Shown here: piece after piece, positions 8,408 to 17,012 of the stretch
Numbering within the stretch: position 1 is the stretch's first letter
Layout of the letters: every line of letters begins with the position of its first letter
NCBI GenBank assembly: GCA_023300375.1
Contig: JALZWO010000072.1
Location: 1 to 64,000, forward strand
Length of the DNA: 64,000 nucleotides
Source: Granulosicoccus sp.
GTDB taxonomy: Bacteria > Pseudomonadota > Gammaproteobacteria > Granulosicoccales > Granulosicoccaceae
Reading direction: 5' to 3'
The notes under the pieces: model-generated
The model's input: the letters and a program-made list of their open reading frames with translations, nothing else
Database searches by the model: none
What the model was told of the DNA's origin: nothing
Made by a program: the position numbers and the translations under genes

Positions 8408-9364
8408 ATGACCTATATCGACGTATTCAATGGCGACGCTGACGGTATCTGTGCACTGCATCAACTGCGCCTTGCTGACCCTCAAACCAGTCAGCTTATT
8501 ACCGGCGTAAAACGCGATATCGCGTTAGTAAAGCAGATCCATGCAAAGCAAGACGACATTGTCACTGTATTGGATATCTCACTAGACAAAAATCGCGATG
8601 CACTGAATAAAGTGTTGGATATAGGAGCTAAAGTCACTTACATGGATCATCACTTTGCTGGCAACATTCCCGAACACAGCAATCTGACAGCACATATTGA
8701 TACCTCTGCAGAAACTTGCACAGGACTTATTGCCAACAAGATTCTTGAAGGTAAGCATTTGCCATGGGCGGTGGTTGCAGCGTTTGGCGACAATCTGCTA
8801 AGTGCGGCGCGAACGGCAGCTGAGCCTTTGTCACTGAGCGATGCGCAATTACAACAGCTTCAAACTCTAGGCACACTCCTAAATTACAACGGGTATGGTG
8901 CATCTCTCAGCGATCTGTATTTTGAACCTGCTGATCTTTATCAACGTGTTCAACCACATGCCAGTCCATTTAGCTTTATTGAAGAAGACAAAGCGTATGT
9001 CACTTTGAACGATGGCTTCAACGATGACCATGCACGTGCCACATCAATAGAGGCTCATACCAGCGATGCAAAAATAGCCATCTATCTGTTTCCTAATGAG
9101 CCATTCGCCAGACGTATCAGTGGTGTTTATGCCAATGAACTGGCTCAACAGTTTCCCGATCGTGCGCATGCTCTACTTAGCGAATCCGCCGATGGAAGTT
9201 ATCTGGTCAGTTGCCGCGCACCAGTTAATAATCGCGAAGGGGCTGATGAATTGTGCCGCCAGTTTGAGACCGGTGGTGGCCGTAAAGCTGCAGCAGGTAT
9301 CAATAGCCTACCTGCCAAAGAGCTAGAGCGATTTTCTCAAGCAATGCAACAGCAGTTCGGCTAA
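8408..9364 (+). CDS. DHH/DHHA1 family phosphoesterase
   Basis: The 318-residue protein begins with a metal-binding NGDADGICALHQL motif (the DHD-like motif of the family), has a short-strand VLDIS acidic motif and the diagnostic YMDHH. The C-terminal GGGRKAAAGIN corresponds to the glycine-rich substrate loop of the DHHA1 subdomain. Members hydrolyse phosphodiester or pyrophosphate bonds in nanoRNA, cyclic dinucleotides or polyphosphate. The sequence alone does not tell which substrate applies. It is shorter than RecJ and lacks an OB-fold, so I do not call it RecJ. It stands alone after pyrD. Confidence 0.82.
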   Translation: MTYIDVFNGDADGICALHQLRLADPQTSQLITGVKRDIALVKQIHAKQDDIVTVLDISLDKNRDALNKVLDIGAKVTYMDHHFAGNIPEHSNLTAHIDTSAETCTGLIANKILEGKHLPWAVVAAFGDNLLSAARTAAEPLSLSDAQLQQLQTLGTLLNYNGYGASLSDLYFEPADLYQRVQPHASPFSFIEEDKAYVTLNDGFNDDHARATSIEAHTSDAKIAIYLFPNEPFARRISGVYANELAQQFPDRAHALLSESADGSYLVSCRAPVNNREGADELCRQFETGGGRKAAAGINSLPAKELERFSQAMQQQFG

Positions 9365-9376
9365 ACACAGAGGCAG

Positions 9377-9443
9377 CGTCATTCTCACGAAGAAAACGTA
9401 ACTCCCGCGAAGAATAGGAGACGTCACTCTCGTGGGGATGACG
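9377..9443. repeat. REP-like repeat: two tandem 20-bp units plus inverted copy
   Basis: CGTCATTCTCACGAAGAAAA is followed directly by the related CGTAACTCCCGCGAAGAATA. An inverted arm, TCGTGGGGATGACG, closes the element, pairing with CGTCATTCTCACGA with two non-Watson-Crick positions. It sits between the convergent DHH phosphoesterase and deacetylase-like genes. The 20-base unit matches the tandem units near 4645 read on the opposite strand. Confidence 0.6.
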
Positions 9444-9497
9444 AGTTCACGTTAGCGCTATTCGACTGAATACATACGTTTTAAGTAGTAGGCCTAA

Positions 9498-10421
9498 CTA
9501 GATATTCATTAGCTCACGCACATGAGCTGCTGCACAGCGGCTTAGCGCAGGCAATGCGTATCCGCCTTCAAGCATCGACACCACCCGGCCATCAGCGTGC
9601 TGATCAGCAACCTGCATGATTTGCTGCGTAATCCATACAAAATCATCGTCCACGAGAGAGATATTGGCCAGCGGGTCCTCAATGTGTGCATCAAAGCCTG
9701 CACTTACGAATACCATTTGCGGCTTGAATCGCTCTAGCGCTGGCAACCAGGTACCTGTAATAGCGTTCCTGAAATCAGCGCTTTTACTTCCCGACACCAG
9801 CGGCACATTCATTCTTTGATCTTTCACATTTGGCCGATAACCACCAGGATAAAACGGTGACTGAAATGATGAACAGAAAAGGATAGAGGAGTCGCCATCC
9901 ACAATATCCTCAGTACCGTTTCCATGATGAACGTCAAAATCCAAGATAGCAACGCGCTCAAGCCCATGTTCCTTGGCAGCATGGCGCGCGGCAATGGCAA
10001 TGTTGCCAAAAAAACAAAACCCCATTGCCTGATCATGTTCGGCATGATGCCCCGGTGGACGTGTCAGGCAAAATGCATTTTTGACCTCGCCATTACACAC
10101 CATATCTACAGCCAGAATGCCTGAACCTGCCGCACGTAAGCTCGCCTCTAACGTGTAGGGGTTCATTGACGTATCAGGGTCGAGCTGGACGTACCCTGTC
10201 TCTGGCGCACTGCGGTGAATGTGATCAACGTGGCTCTCGGTATGCGCTAATAACAATTGTTCACGCAAGGCTACCGGTGCTTCACGATGTTGCAGATAAT
10301 CGAAAAGACCCTGCTGCATCAACTGATCATTGATGGCATCGATGCGCTGCGGACATTCAGGGTGCCCTTCGCTGATTTCGTGCTTGACACAATCGCGATG
10401 GGAAATCAGGGCCGTGTTCAT
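9498..10421 (-). CDS. Histone deacetylase superfamily (class II-like) deacylase
   Basis: The 307-residue product is a zinc-dependent deacylase of the arginase/deacetylase fold. The family signatures are all present: HPECPQRI near the N-terminus, RPPGHHAEHDQAMGFC with the catalytic histidine pair, ILDFDVHHGNGTEDI with the zinc-binding Asp and His, and SAGFDAHIEDPLA with the third zinc ligand. A glycine-rich EGGY near the end lines the pocket. Bacterial members remove acetyl groups from proteins or small amines. It is divergently arranged with a GNAT-bearing acyl-CoA synthetase-like gene 133 bases away, which suggests reversal of the acylation made by that partner. This pairing is inference. 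Confidence 0.9.
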   Translation of the reverse strand: MNTALISHRDCVKHEISEGHPECPQRIDAINDQLMQQGLFDYLQHREAPVALREQLLLAHTESHVDHIHRSAPETGYVQLDPDTSMNPYTLEASLRAAGSGILAVDMVCNGEVKNAFCLTRPPGHHAEHDQAMGFCFFGNIAIAARHAAKEHGLERVAILDFDVHHGNGTEDIVDGDSSILFCSSFQSPFYPGGYRPNVKDQRMNVPLVSGSKSADFRNAITGTWLPALERFKPQMVFVSAGFDAHIEDPLANISLVDDDFVWITQQIMQVADQHADGRVVSMLEGGYALPALSRCAAAHVRELMNI

Positions 10422-10554
10422 CGTTTGCTCCGCAGTGAATATCGTTCAGACCTTGCCAGTGGACATAGTCGGCTAGGGGTAGATCCTACCCCCAATAGCT
10501 ATGCTCGCGCAAACAGTTCCATTGCTCAGTCACCCCATCCTGTAACATTCAGGC

Positions 10555-13368
10555 ATGTCTACCTTGCTGCTCGACAAGCTTCTTGAACCCGCATCTATTG
10601 TGGTCATTGGTGCGAGCGCCAGAGAAAGCTCACCAGGATTAATGCTCACAAAGAATCTGTTGCAAGGTGGTTACAGTGGCAAGCTGTTTCTGGTTAATCC
10701 GCGCTACGACAACATTCTTGGTCAAACGTGCTTCAAATCTGTCAAAGCGATTGGTCAGGTTCCAGATCTGGCACTGATCATTACGCCCTCCAGCCTCTTA
10801 CGAAAAACCCTAGTGCAGTGTTCAAGGGTAGGCATACAGGTGGCAGTCGTTTATTCGGGTACAGAAAAATCACAAGCTCTGCATCGCTATGCCCAACGGC
10901 TAAAGATGAGACTCATGGGCCCCTACTGTGCTGGTTTTATTCGCCCACATATGAACCTCAATGCCACTTATAGCGCCAACAAGATACATAAAGGAAATCT
11001 TGCCATCATCAGCCAGAGCGCATCTCTGGGTGCTGCTATGGTTGATTGGGCGGAGAGCAGTCATGTGGGCTTTTCTGCATTGTTATCCACAGGTTCAGAC
11101 ACTGATATCAGCCTGCCCGATTTACTCGACTTACTCGCCAAAGACTGGCAAACAAAAGCAATCATCGTTTATGTAGAACACATAAACGCTTCACGTGAAT
11201 TTATCAGCGCTCTGAGTGCCACGGCTCGCATCAAGCCAGTGGTCTTAATGCGCTCAAGCAGCGAAGGTGTTCAATTTTGTGATGCTTTGAGCCGTACTGG
11301 AAAAATCTACAATTCAGACAATGTCTTCCAAGCTGCATTGAACCGAGCAGGTGTGGTGCGTATCAGGACATTTTCAAATCTGTACGCTGCGGCCAGAATT
11401 CTTTCAACCGGTATACGAGTGAAAGGACATCGCCTAGCCATCATCAGCAATGCTAATGCGCCAGCAATGATGGCTATGGAACATATTAGCGATAAGCGAT
11501 TAGCTGCACCCACCATCAGTCACGATATTCTGAATTCACTACAAAGGAACACAGAGCTCAGCATAGTGGGTGAAAACCCATTGTTGATTCGTAACCCTGA
11601 AGACCTTTCAAGTCATTATAAAACATGCATCGAGGCCCTACAAAGCGTCACGAACATCGACGCCCTGTTAGTCATCTTTACACCGGACGCACGCAACGAT
11701 CCAGACGAAATTGCGCGTGTCGTGAGCCTGTGTAAATCTACAAAAAAACCGTTGCTTGCCTGCTGGATGGGTGATGCCAGTGTCGTCAGCGCACGCGAGA
11801 TACTATCAACGGCAGGCATTCCTAATTTCAGAACTCCCGAAGCTGCAACCGATGGATTCGATTTTCTTCACCGCTATCACGTTAGCCAACAACAGTTACT
11901 CCAGTTTCCCAACCCGACCTCCAGAACCACACCGGTAGACACCAACAGCGCCAAATCAATGGTGAAACGCGAACTCCTTGCACAGCAGCGCGTGCTTGGA
12001 CCACTACGCACCAAGGCACTCATGGAGCTATTCAGCATTCCCGTGCTCAAAGGCCAACGTGCAACCAATGCCAATGATGCGCTCGATATGGCAAAAAAGC
12101 TTGGCTACCCAGTGGCAATGAAACTGGTCTCTCCCAACATCAGCTACAAAGCCTCTGTCATCACCACTCAACTCAACATCAGTAGCGATGAACAGGTAAT
12201 TGATGCGTGGGAGCGAATCGCCGCAGCACTGCACAACAAACGCCCCAGTGCTGTTTTTTCAGGCGTTCTTATTGAGCCCATGCACACACCGCAGAATCCG
12301 CGATTCATGGCATTATCCATTACTCGCGATTCTGTATTCGGCCCTATAATATCCGTCAGTATCGGGGGCGAATTAACCGCATTAATGCACGAGCGACGGG
12401 TACAACTGCCTCCACTGAATCGTTTTCTTATTGACGACATAATCAACACTGCCCAATTCAACATCTATCTGGGTAAATTCAGGCATACACCGGCACTAGA
12501 CAGTAAACCGTTGGCTGAAGTTCTCAGGCGAGTATCCGAGCTGGCGTGTGAACTGCCCGAAGTGTTTTCACTGGATATTAATCCGCTGGTTATCAGTGAA
12601 GCAGGCGCTATGGCCATGGATGTACAGGTCGTACTTGAAAAACCTGAACACACACAACGTTACCGACATCTGGCCATACATCCATTTCCATGGCAATGGA
12701 TACGTGATGTCACTCTAAAAGATAACTCACATGCACAGTTACGCCCTATTCGTCCGGAGGATGCGCGCGCACTGCAAGAGATGATCAAAAACATGTCGGC
12801 AGAGTCTCGCTACTTCAGATTCATGCACACCATCAACGAGCTGTCGCCGCGAATGATGGCGCAGTTTACAAAACTAGACTATGACCGGCAGATGTGTTTT
12901 GTTGCCACCACCGACAAGCTCGATACACCACGAGATGCAGGAGAGTTGCAAACCGTTATAGGCTCATGCCGCTACATAACAGATAGCAATGCTCAAACCG
13001 GCGAGTTCGCTGTCGCCGTGAGTGACGATTCAGCAGGCAAAGGCTTAGCAACGCAATTACTAACGCTGCTCATGAAACATGCGCAGTCACAAGGCTTAAT
13101 ATCAATTCACGGTGATGTACTTCGGGCTAACACCGGCATGCAAGCATTAATGCGATCGCTTAAATTCAAAGCCACTCGAAGTGGCAGCGATCACGATATT
13201 ATTGTCTATTCGATGGCACTTAGCTCTATTGAAAAACGCACCACAGACAAGGGTTCTATCGAAAATCGTTCTATCGACAATGAGGGCAATAAAATTCGCT
13301 CTACCGATAACGATTCTATTGACACGTACACTGTAGATAAAGATTCTACAGACAACATGTCATCTTAA
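10555..13368 (+). CDS. NDP-forming acyl-CoA synthetase-like/GNAT acetyltransferase (Pat/PatZ type)
   Basis: The 937-residue protein joins a CoA-binding Rossmann domain (about 5-130), succinyl-CoA-ligase-like domains (to about 420) and an ATP-grasp domain (about 480-700). A GNAT acetyltransferase domain starts near residue 715, at LRPIRPEDARALQEM. This is the architecture of the lysine acetyltransferase PatZ (YfiQ), which modifies metabolic enzymes such as acetyl-CoA synthetase; the synthetase part is usually a regulatory sensor of acetyl-CoA. About 45 residues after the GNAT domain form a low-complexity tail of Ser/Thr-Ile/Thr-Asp-Asn/Lys repeats, not part of the normal family. The deacetylase-like gene faces it across a shared promoter region, and an alpha/beta hydrolase follows 34 bases downstream. 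Confidence 0.88.
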   Translation: MSTLLLDKLLEPASIVVIGASARESSPGLMLTKNLLQGGYSGKLFLVNPRYDNILGQTCFKSVKAIGQVPDLALIITPSSLLRKTLVQCSRVGIQVAVVYSGTEKSQALHRYAQRLKMRLMGPYCAGFIRPHMNLNATYSANKIHKGNLAIISQSASLGAAMVDWAESSHVGFSALLSTGSDTDISLPDLLDLLAKDWQTKAIIVYVEHINASREFISALSATARIKPVVLMRSSSEGVQFCDALSRTGKIYNSDNVFQAALNRAGVVRIRTFSNLYAAARILSTGIRVKGHRLAIISNANAPAMMAMEHISDKRLAAPTISHDILNSLQRNTELSIVGENPLLIRNPEDLSSHYKTCIEALQSVTNIDALLVIFTPDARNDPDEIARVVSLCKSTKKPLLACWMGDASVVSAREILSTAGIPNFRTPEAATDGFDFLHRYHVSQQQLLQFPNPTSRTTPVDTNSAKSMVKRELLAQQRVLGPLRTKALMELFSIPVLKGQRATNANDALDMAKKLGYPVAMKLVSPNISYKASVITTQLNISSDEQVIDAWERIAAALHNKRPSAVFSGVLIEPMHTPQNPRFMALSITRDSVFGPIISVSIGGELTALMHERRVQLPPLNRFLIDDIINTAQFNIYLGKFRHTPALDSKPLAEVLRRVSELACELPEVFSLDINPLVISEAGAMAMDVQVVLEKPEHTQRYRHLAIHPFPWQWIRDVTLKDNSHAQLRPIRPEDARALQEMIKNMSAESRYFRFMHTINELSPRMMAQFTKLDYDRQMCFVATTDKLDTPRDAGELQTVIGSCRYITDSNAQTGEFAVAVSDDSAGKGLATQLLTLLMKHAQSQGLISIHGDVLRANTGMQALMRSLKFKATRSGSDHDIIVYSMALSSIEKRTTDKGSIENRSIDNEGNKIRSTDNDSIDTYTVDKDSTDNMSS

Positions 13369-13402
13369 AATTCTCCAACCCACCTAATTCGCAGCAATTT
13401 AA

Positions 13403-14275
13403 ATGAGTCTCTCTCTTGAAAGCCTGACGCTCAATGTCAACAACGCCACCATTGCCGCTATTCGTCAACGAGATGCTTCCGTAAACGAGCAAACTCGCAT
13501 GCTATGCATCCATGGTTGGCTAGACAACGCCAATAGTTTTGTACCGCTGATGCCTTACCTGCCCGCATTCGACTTGGTCGCCATCGACCTTCCTGGTCAT
13601 GGGCACAGTGACGCATCCGTAGGCGGTTACTCGCTCCATGATCTCAGTTTCCTGATATACGGTGTCATGCAAGCGCTTAACTGGGAGTCATGTCATCTTG
13701 TTGGTCATTCTCTCGGCGGCGGCCTCGTGCCTCTTCTGGCAGTGTCACATCCGGACTGTGTTCAAAGCCTTACCATGATCGAATCTGTGGGCACACTGAG
13801 TGAACCCGCCGACCAGCTACCACAACGAATGAAAAAGGCGTTCCAAGACAAACTTAACCCGCAACACTTCGAATCGCGCGTGTTCACCGATAAGCAAGGG
13901 GCGATAGATGCACGCCTTAAAGCTGCACAAATGCATCCAAGCTCTGCCAAATTGATTATTGATCGACAAGTGCAAAAAGATGAGAGTGGCGTTCGCTGGC
14001 GTTTCGACAAACGTTGGCGCTTTGCCTCGCCTCAATATTTCACGGAGGAGCAGGTGCATGCAGTGTTGAGGTCGGTCAGCTGCCCTGTATTAACCATTTT
14101 GGCCGACCAAGGCTTTCTAACGTCACGCCCAGAAACGGAACCTCGTTTATCATGCCTAGCTAATCATCAGACGATAACACTATCGGGAAATCATCACGTG
14201 CACATGGACACTCCAGAGCCTGTGTCAGCCGCTATAAACCAGTTTTTAAAGGCTTGCCCAGCGTTGGGCGGTTAG
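13403..14275 (+). CDS. Alpha/beta hydrolase
   Basis: The 290-residue protein has the alpha/beta hydrolase fold: LCIHGWLDNANSF forms the oxyanion region, AIDLPGHGHSD follows strand 4, and LVGHSLGGGL is the nucleophile elbow with the catalytic serine. A late GNHHVHMDTPE supplies the probable catalytic histidine. The overall pattern resembles the serine hydrolase-like (SERHL) group, with unknown substrates. It has no signal peptide and is probably cytoplasmic. It follows the acyl-CoA synthetase/GNAT gene by 34 bases and is likely co-transcribed. It is convergent with the OmpA lipoprotein gene. Confidence 0.85.
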   Translation: MSLSLESLTLNVNNATIAAIRQRDASVNEQTRMLCIHGWLDNANSFVPLMPYLPAFDLVAIDLPGHGHSDASVGGYSLHDLSFLIYGVMQALNWESCHLVGHSLGGGLVPLLAVSHPDCVQSLTMIESVGTLSEPADQLPQRMKKAFQDKLNPQHFESRVFTDKQGAIDARLKAAQMHPSSAKLIIDRQVQKDESGVRWRFDKRWRFASPQYFTEEQVHAVLRSVSCPVLTILADQGFLTSRPETEPRLSCLANHQTITLSGNHHVHMDTPEPVSAAINQFLKACPALGG

Positions 14276-14338
14276 CATAGAAGGCTGTCAGGGTAATATT
14301 TTATAAAGACTAAATCTCTACATACAATTTATGATTGC

Positions 14339-15163
14339 TTAACCTTCTTCATTCTTCGACACTTGCATATTGTCATCTGGAAAAAGGACTTCCACACGGC
14401 GATTTGCTTGCTTGCCGATCATGCTTGCATTGTTAGCTACTGGTCGCTTTGCTCCAAACCCTATAAACGTTAAACGACTCGCATCGATATTGGCATCAAT
14501 TAATGCATCTCGAACTGCTTCAGCACGCAAACACGAAAGCTCCATATTGTGATCATCCTCACCCGAAGCATCTGTATGTCCTTCAATCACTGCATTTCGT
14601 GTTGGATTTTTTCTCATAAAATTTGCTATTTGAGCAATATTTCTCGCAGCAGATGGTGCCAGAGTGGCTTTATCAACATCAAAAAATACGTCACCCAACG
14701 TCCACAGCATTCCACGGTCAGTTTCGTCGACTTGCACCACACTCTCTTCGCGCTTTGACTCGTCAGCTTTTCTGAGTACTTGAACCAGTTGAATATCACG
14801 TAACCTTTGATTTAACGCTTCGCGCTCAAAAGACATCTCCTTGATTTCAATTTCAGCCTCTTCTCTTTTAACAATCAATCTTGCTATTTCAATACGCTGA
14901 GCTGTGAGATAAACGTAGTGTTCAATATCATCAGCACTATCTTTTTTCTCCCAATGTATATCAGCTTTTTGCAAGGCATTACGAGCGCCGTCAAGCTCTT
15001 CCGCGGCGTACTTAACCATGTTGAAATCTTGCGATGCTTCTAGATAGGCGGCTCGAGCATCTTCAAGCGACTGCACTTTATTGGGCGCGCTATTGCAAGC
15101 AACCAAACTAACAATCGACATGACAGCGAGTGCGTTTTTTGTCCATGTATTGTGATGCATCAT
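14339..15163 (-). CDS. OmpA-family lipoprotein with DUF4398-like region
   Basis: The 274-residue product has a lipoprotein signal ending in the lipobox LVAC, so it should be lipid-anchored, probably in the outer membrane. A helical, charged region (about 35-150) resembles DUF4398 and may form a coiled coil. The C-terminal OmpA peptidoglycan-binding domain follows (about 160-265), with FDVDKATL, GHTDASGEDDHNMELS and the closing NRRVEVLF. Proteins of this type tie the outer membrane to the cell wall. Its start overlaps the stop of the upstream DUF4398 lipoprotein by four bases, so the two are translationally coupled and probably work together. Confidence 0.88.
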   Translation of the reverse strand: MMHHNTWTKNALAVMSIVSLVACNSAPNKVQSLEDARAAYLEASQDFNMVKYAAEELDGARNALQKADIHWEKKDSADDIEHYVYLTAQRIEIARLIVKREEAEIEIKEMSFEREALNQRLRDIQLVQVLRKADESKREESVVQVDETDRGMLWTLGDVFFDVDKATLAPSAARNIAQIANFMRKNPTRNAVIEGHTDASGEDDHNMELSCLRAEAVRDALIDANIDASRLTFIGFGAKRPVANNASMIGKQANRRVEVLFPDDNMQVSKNEEG

Positions 15164-15573
15164 GGCTGTTCCTCACCCATCAATGACTCTTTGACGGGCA
15201 CCAGCACAACTGGCTGTAGCACCTCAATCTTATCTTGTTCTTGAGCTAGTTTTTGTTGGGCTTTCGCCACTTCAGTGGCCGCTTGGGCCAATCTTGCATC
15301 TGCATGCGCCTCAGCCCCTAGGAGTTGCGCTTGTCTATACTTGCTCGCATAAATTGCCTTATCGGCTGCAGTCTTTTTCTCATGAGCTGTACGAAGCTGC
15401 ACAGGCGCATATTCCCTTGCACCAGAAAGTTCTGCAATTTCGAGTGCTGAGTCCGCTAGAGCAATGCTGGCAATAGCCCTTTCAGCTAAAGGTCTGGACG
15501 CTTGGGATGCACATGCAGTGACCGTAGCGCCCAGAAATAGACAGAGTGAAAACTGTATTACCTTTGTATTCAT
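15160..15573 (-). CDS. DUF4398 domain lipoprotein
   Basis: The 137-residue protein has a signal peptide with a lipobox-like VTAC near residue 21, followed by an almost wholly helical Ala/Glu/Gln/Lys-rich body. This body matches the DUF4398 pattern (ALADSALEIAELSGAREYAPVQL). It is predicted to be an anchored periplasmic or outer-membrane coiled-coil protein. It is the first gene of a two-gene operon with the OmpA lipoprotein, overlapping it by four bases. The shared DUF4398-like helices in both proteins suggest direct pairing, though this is inference. Function is unknown. Confidence 0.8.
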   Translation of the reverse strand: MNTKVIQFSLCLFLGATVTACASQASRPLAERAIASIALADSALEIAELSGAREYAPVQLRTAHEKKTAADKAIYASKYRQAQLLGAEAHADARLAQAATEVAKAQQKLAQEQDKIEVLQPVVLVPVKESLMGEEQP

Positions 15574-15750
15574 CGATATCTTCTAGCGGATAACTTGATG
15601 AATTTAGCGGCGTTGCCAGAAATAGTTGAGCCAAAGTGGGTAACTAAATGCCCAAGATTCATGTGGTTTGAAACTTGTTCACACTAACGGCGCCCATAAC
15701 GTGCACCAGCACACTAAGAAAGCGTGCATACACCCATTTTTTTTTATGCG

Positions 15751-16947
15751 CTAACGACCACTGAGGGCTGCACATAAATCTTGCGCTTGAATGACACCGC
15801 ACAAATCCCCTCTTTCATCAACAACCAGTGTACTCAACACTGTGGTGGCAGCGCGTGCCATTAGCGCTTTGACGGGCGTGTCTTGACTCACGACCACCAT
15901 TGAATTGGCTAGAGCACCTAACTGCTCTATTGCTTCATTAGCTACAAGTTCGCAGGGATTACCGGCAACCTGACAAGCAACGGGCTTACCCAGCTCAAGC
16001 TTAACCGTTGTGTTACCAATAGCCACCTCACTAGCATCACCTGTTGGCAAAGCGTGCATGACATGTCGCGCACGTAGTACTGACAAAGGATTGATATTAG
16101 CGACAAAGCGACGAACGTAATCATTGGCAGGATTAAACACGATGTCGTCGACAGTTCCTGTCTGCACGATTCGACCTTCATCCATAATGCTTACCTGGTT
16201 ACCCAACTTTAAGGCTTCATCCAGATCATGACTAACAAATAGTATGGTTTTCTTGAGCTTCTCTTGTAATGCGAGCAGTTCGTCTTGCAAGCGCTCCCGT
16301 ATTAACGGATCCAGTGCAGAGAATGGTTCATCCATCAGTAAAATATCAGCATTAGTGGCAAATGCTCGAGCTAACCCTACACGCTGCTGCATTCCACCAG
16401 ACAATTCATCGATACGCTTATCAGCCCAGGCAGTAAGGCCTACTAGGGTTAACTGTTCCTGTACACGTTCAGCAATTATCGATCGGCTTTCACCACGGAC
16501 CGACAACCCAAAGCCTATATTTTCACGAACCGTAGCCCAGGGAAGAAGACCAAATTGCTGAAACACCATGGCTAGATGATGACGTCGTAGATTCTTTAGC
16601 TGCTTGTTCCCACAGCTAGCAACATCAACTGTCCCCTTATCAGTTTGAACATGCAATGAGCCACGGGTTACCTGGTTCAGTCCATTCACACATCGTAGCA
16701 GTGACGACTTTCCAGAGCCAGACAGTCCCATCAGCACAGATATGGATCCGCTGGGCACGTCCAATGAAGCCCCCGCAACGCCTAGAACAACACCCGTTTG
16801 TTCAAGCACCTGTTCTCTGTTAACACCCGCATCCAGAAGTGCCAATGCATCGGTTAGAGCCACTTTTTTTCCAAACAATACATCAACGTCGGTTATTCGC
16901 ACAGCGATGTTTGTGTCTGCTTGTACTTGCGATGGCGAATCATTCAT
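15751..16947 (-). CDS. choV: Choline/betaine ABC transporter ATP-binding protein
   Basis: The 398-residue ATPase of a quaternary-amine importer begins with the ProV/ChoV-specific N-terminal extension (FGKKVALTDALALLDAG). The ABC domain has Walker A GLSGSGKSS, signature LSGGMQQRVGLARA and Walker B LLMDEPFSALDP. A C-terminal region contains a CBS-like segment (LSTLVVDERGDLCGVIQAQDL) that in relatives responds to ionic strength. It powers uptake of choline or glycine betaine for osmoprotection or catabolism. It is the last gene of choX-choW-choV and lies 65 bases after choW. Confidence 0.9.
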   Translation of the reverse strand: MNDSPSQVQADTNIAVRITDVDVLFGKKVALTDALALLDAGVNREQVLEQTGVVLGVAGASLDVPSGSISVLMGLSGSGKSSLLRCVNGLNQVTRGSLHVQTDKGTVDVASCGNKQLKNLRRHHLAMVFQQFGLLPWATVRENIGFGLSVRGESRSIIAERVQEQLTLVGLTAWADKRIDELSGGMQQRVGLARAFATNADILLMDEPFSALDPLIRERLQDELLALQEKLKKTILFVSHDLDEALKLGNQVSIMDEGRIVQTGTVDDIVFNPANDYVRRFVANINPLSVLRARHVMHALPTGDASEVAIGNTTVKLELGKPVACQVAGNPCELVANEAIEQLGALANSMVVVSQDTPVKALMARAATTVLSTLVVDERGDLCGVIQAQDLCAALSGR

Positions 16948-17012
16948 CGTTCAGATTTCCCGCAGCCTTGTCTGATAACAGTTTGGATGTATTAGCAAGT
17001 TATGCGTTGAAT

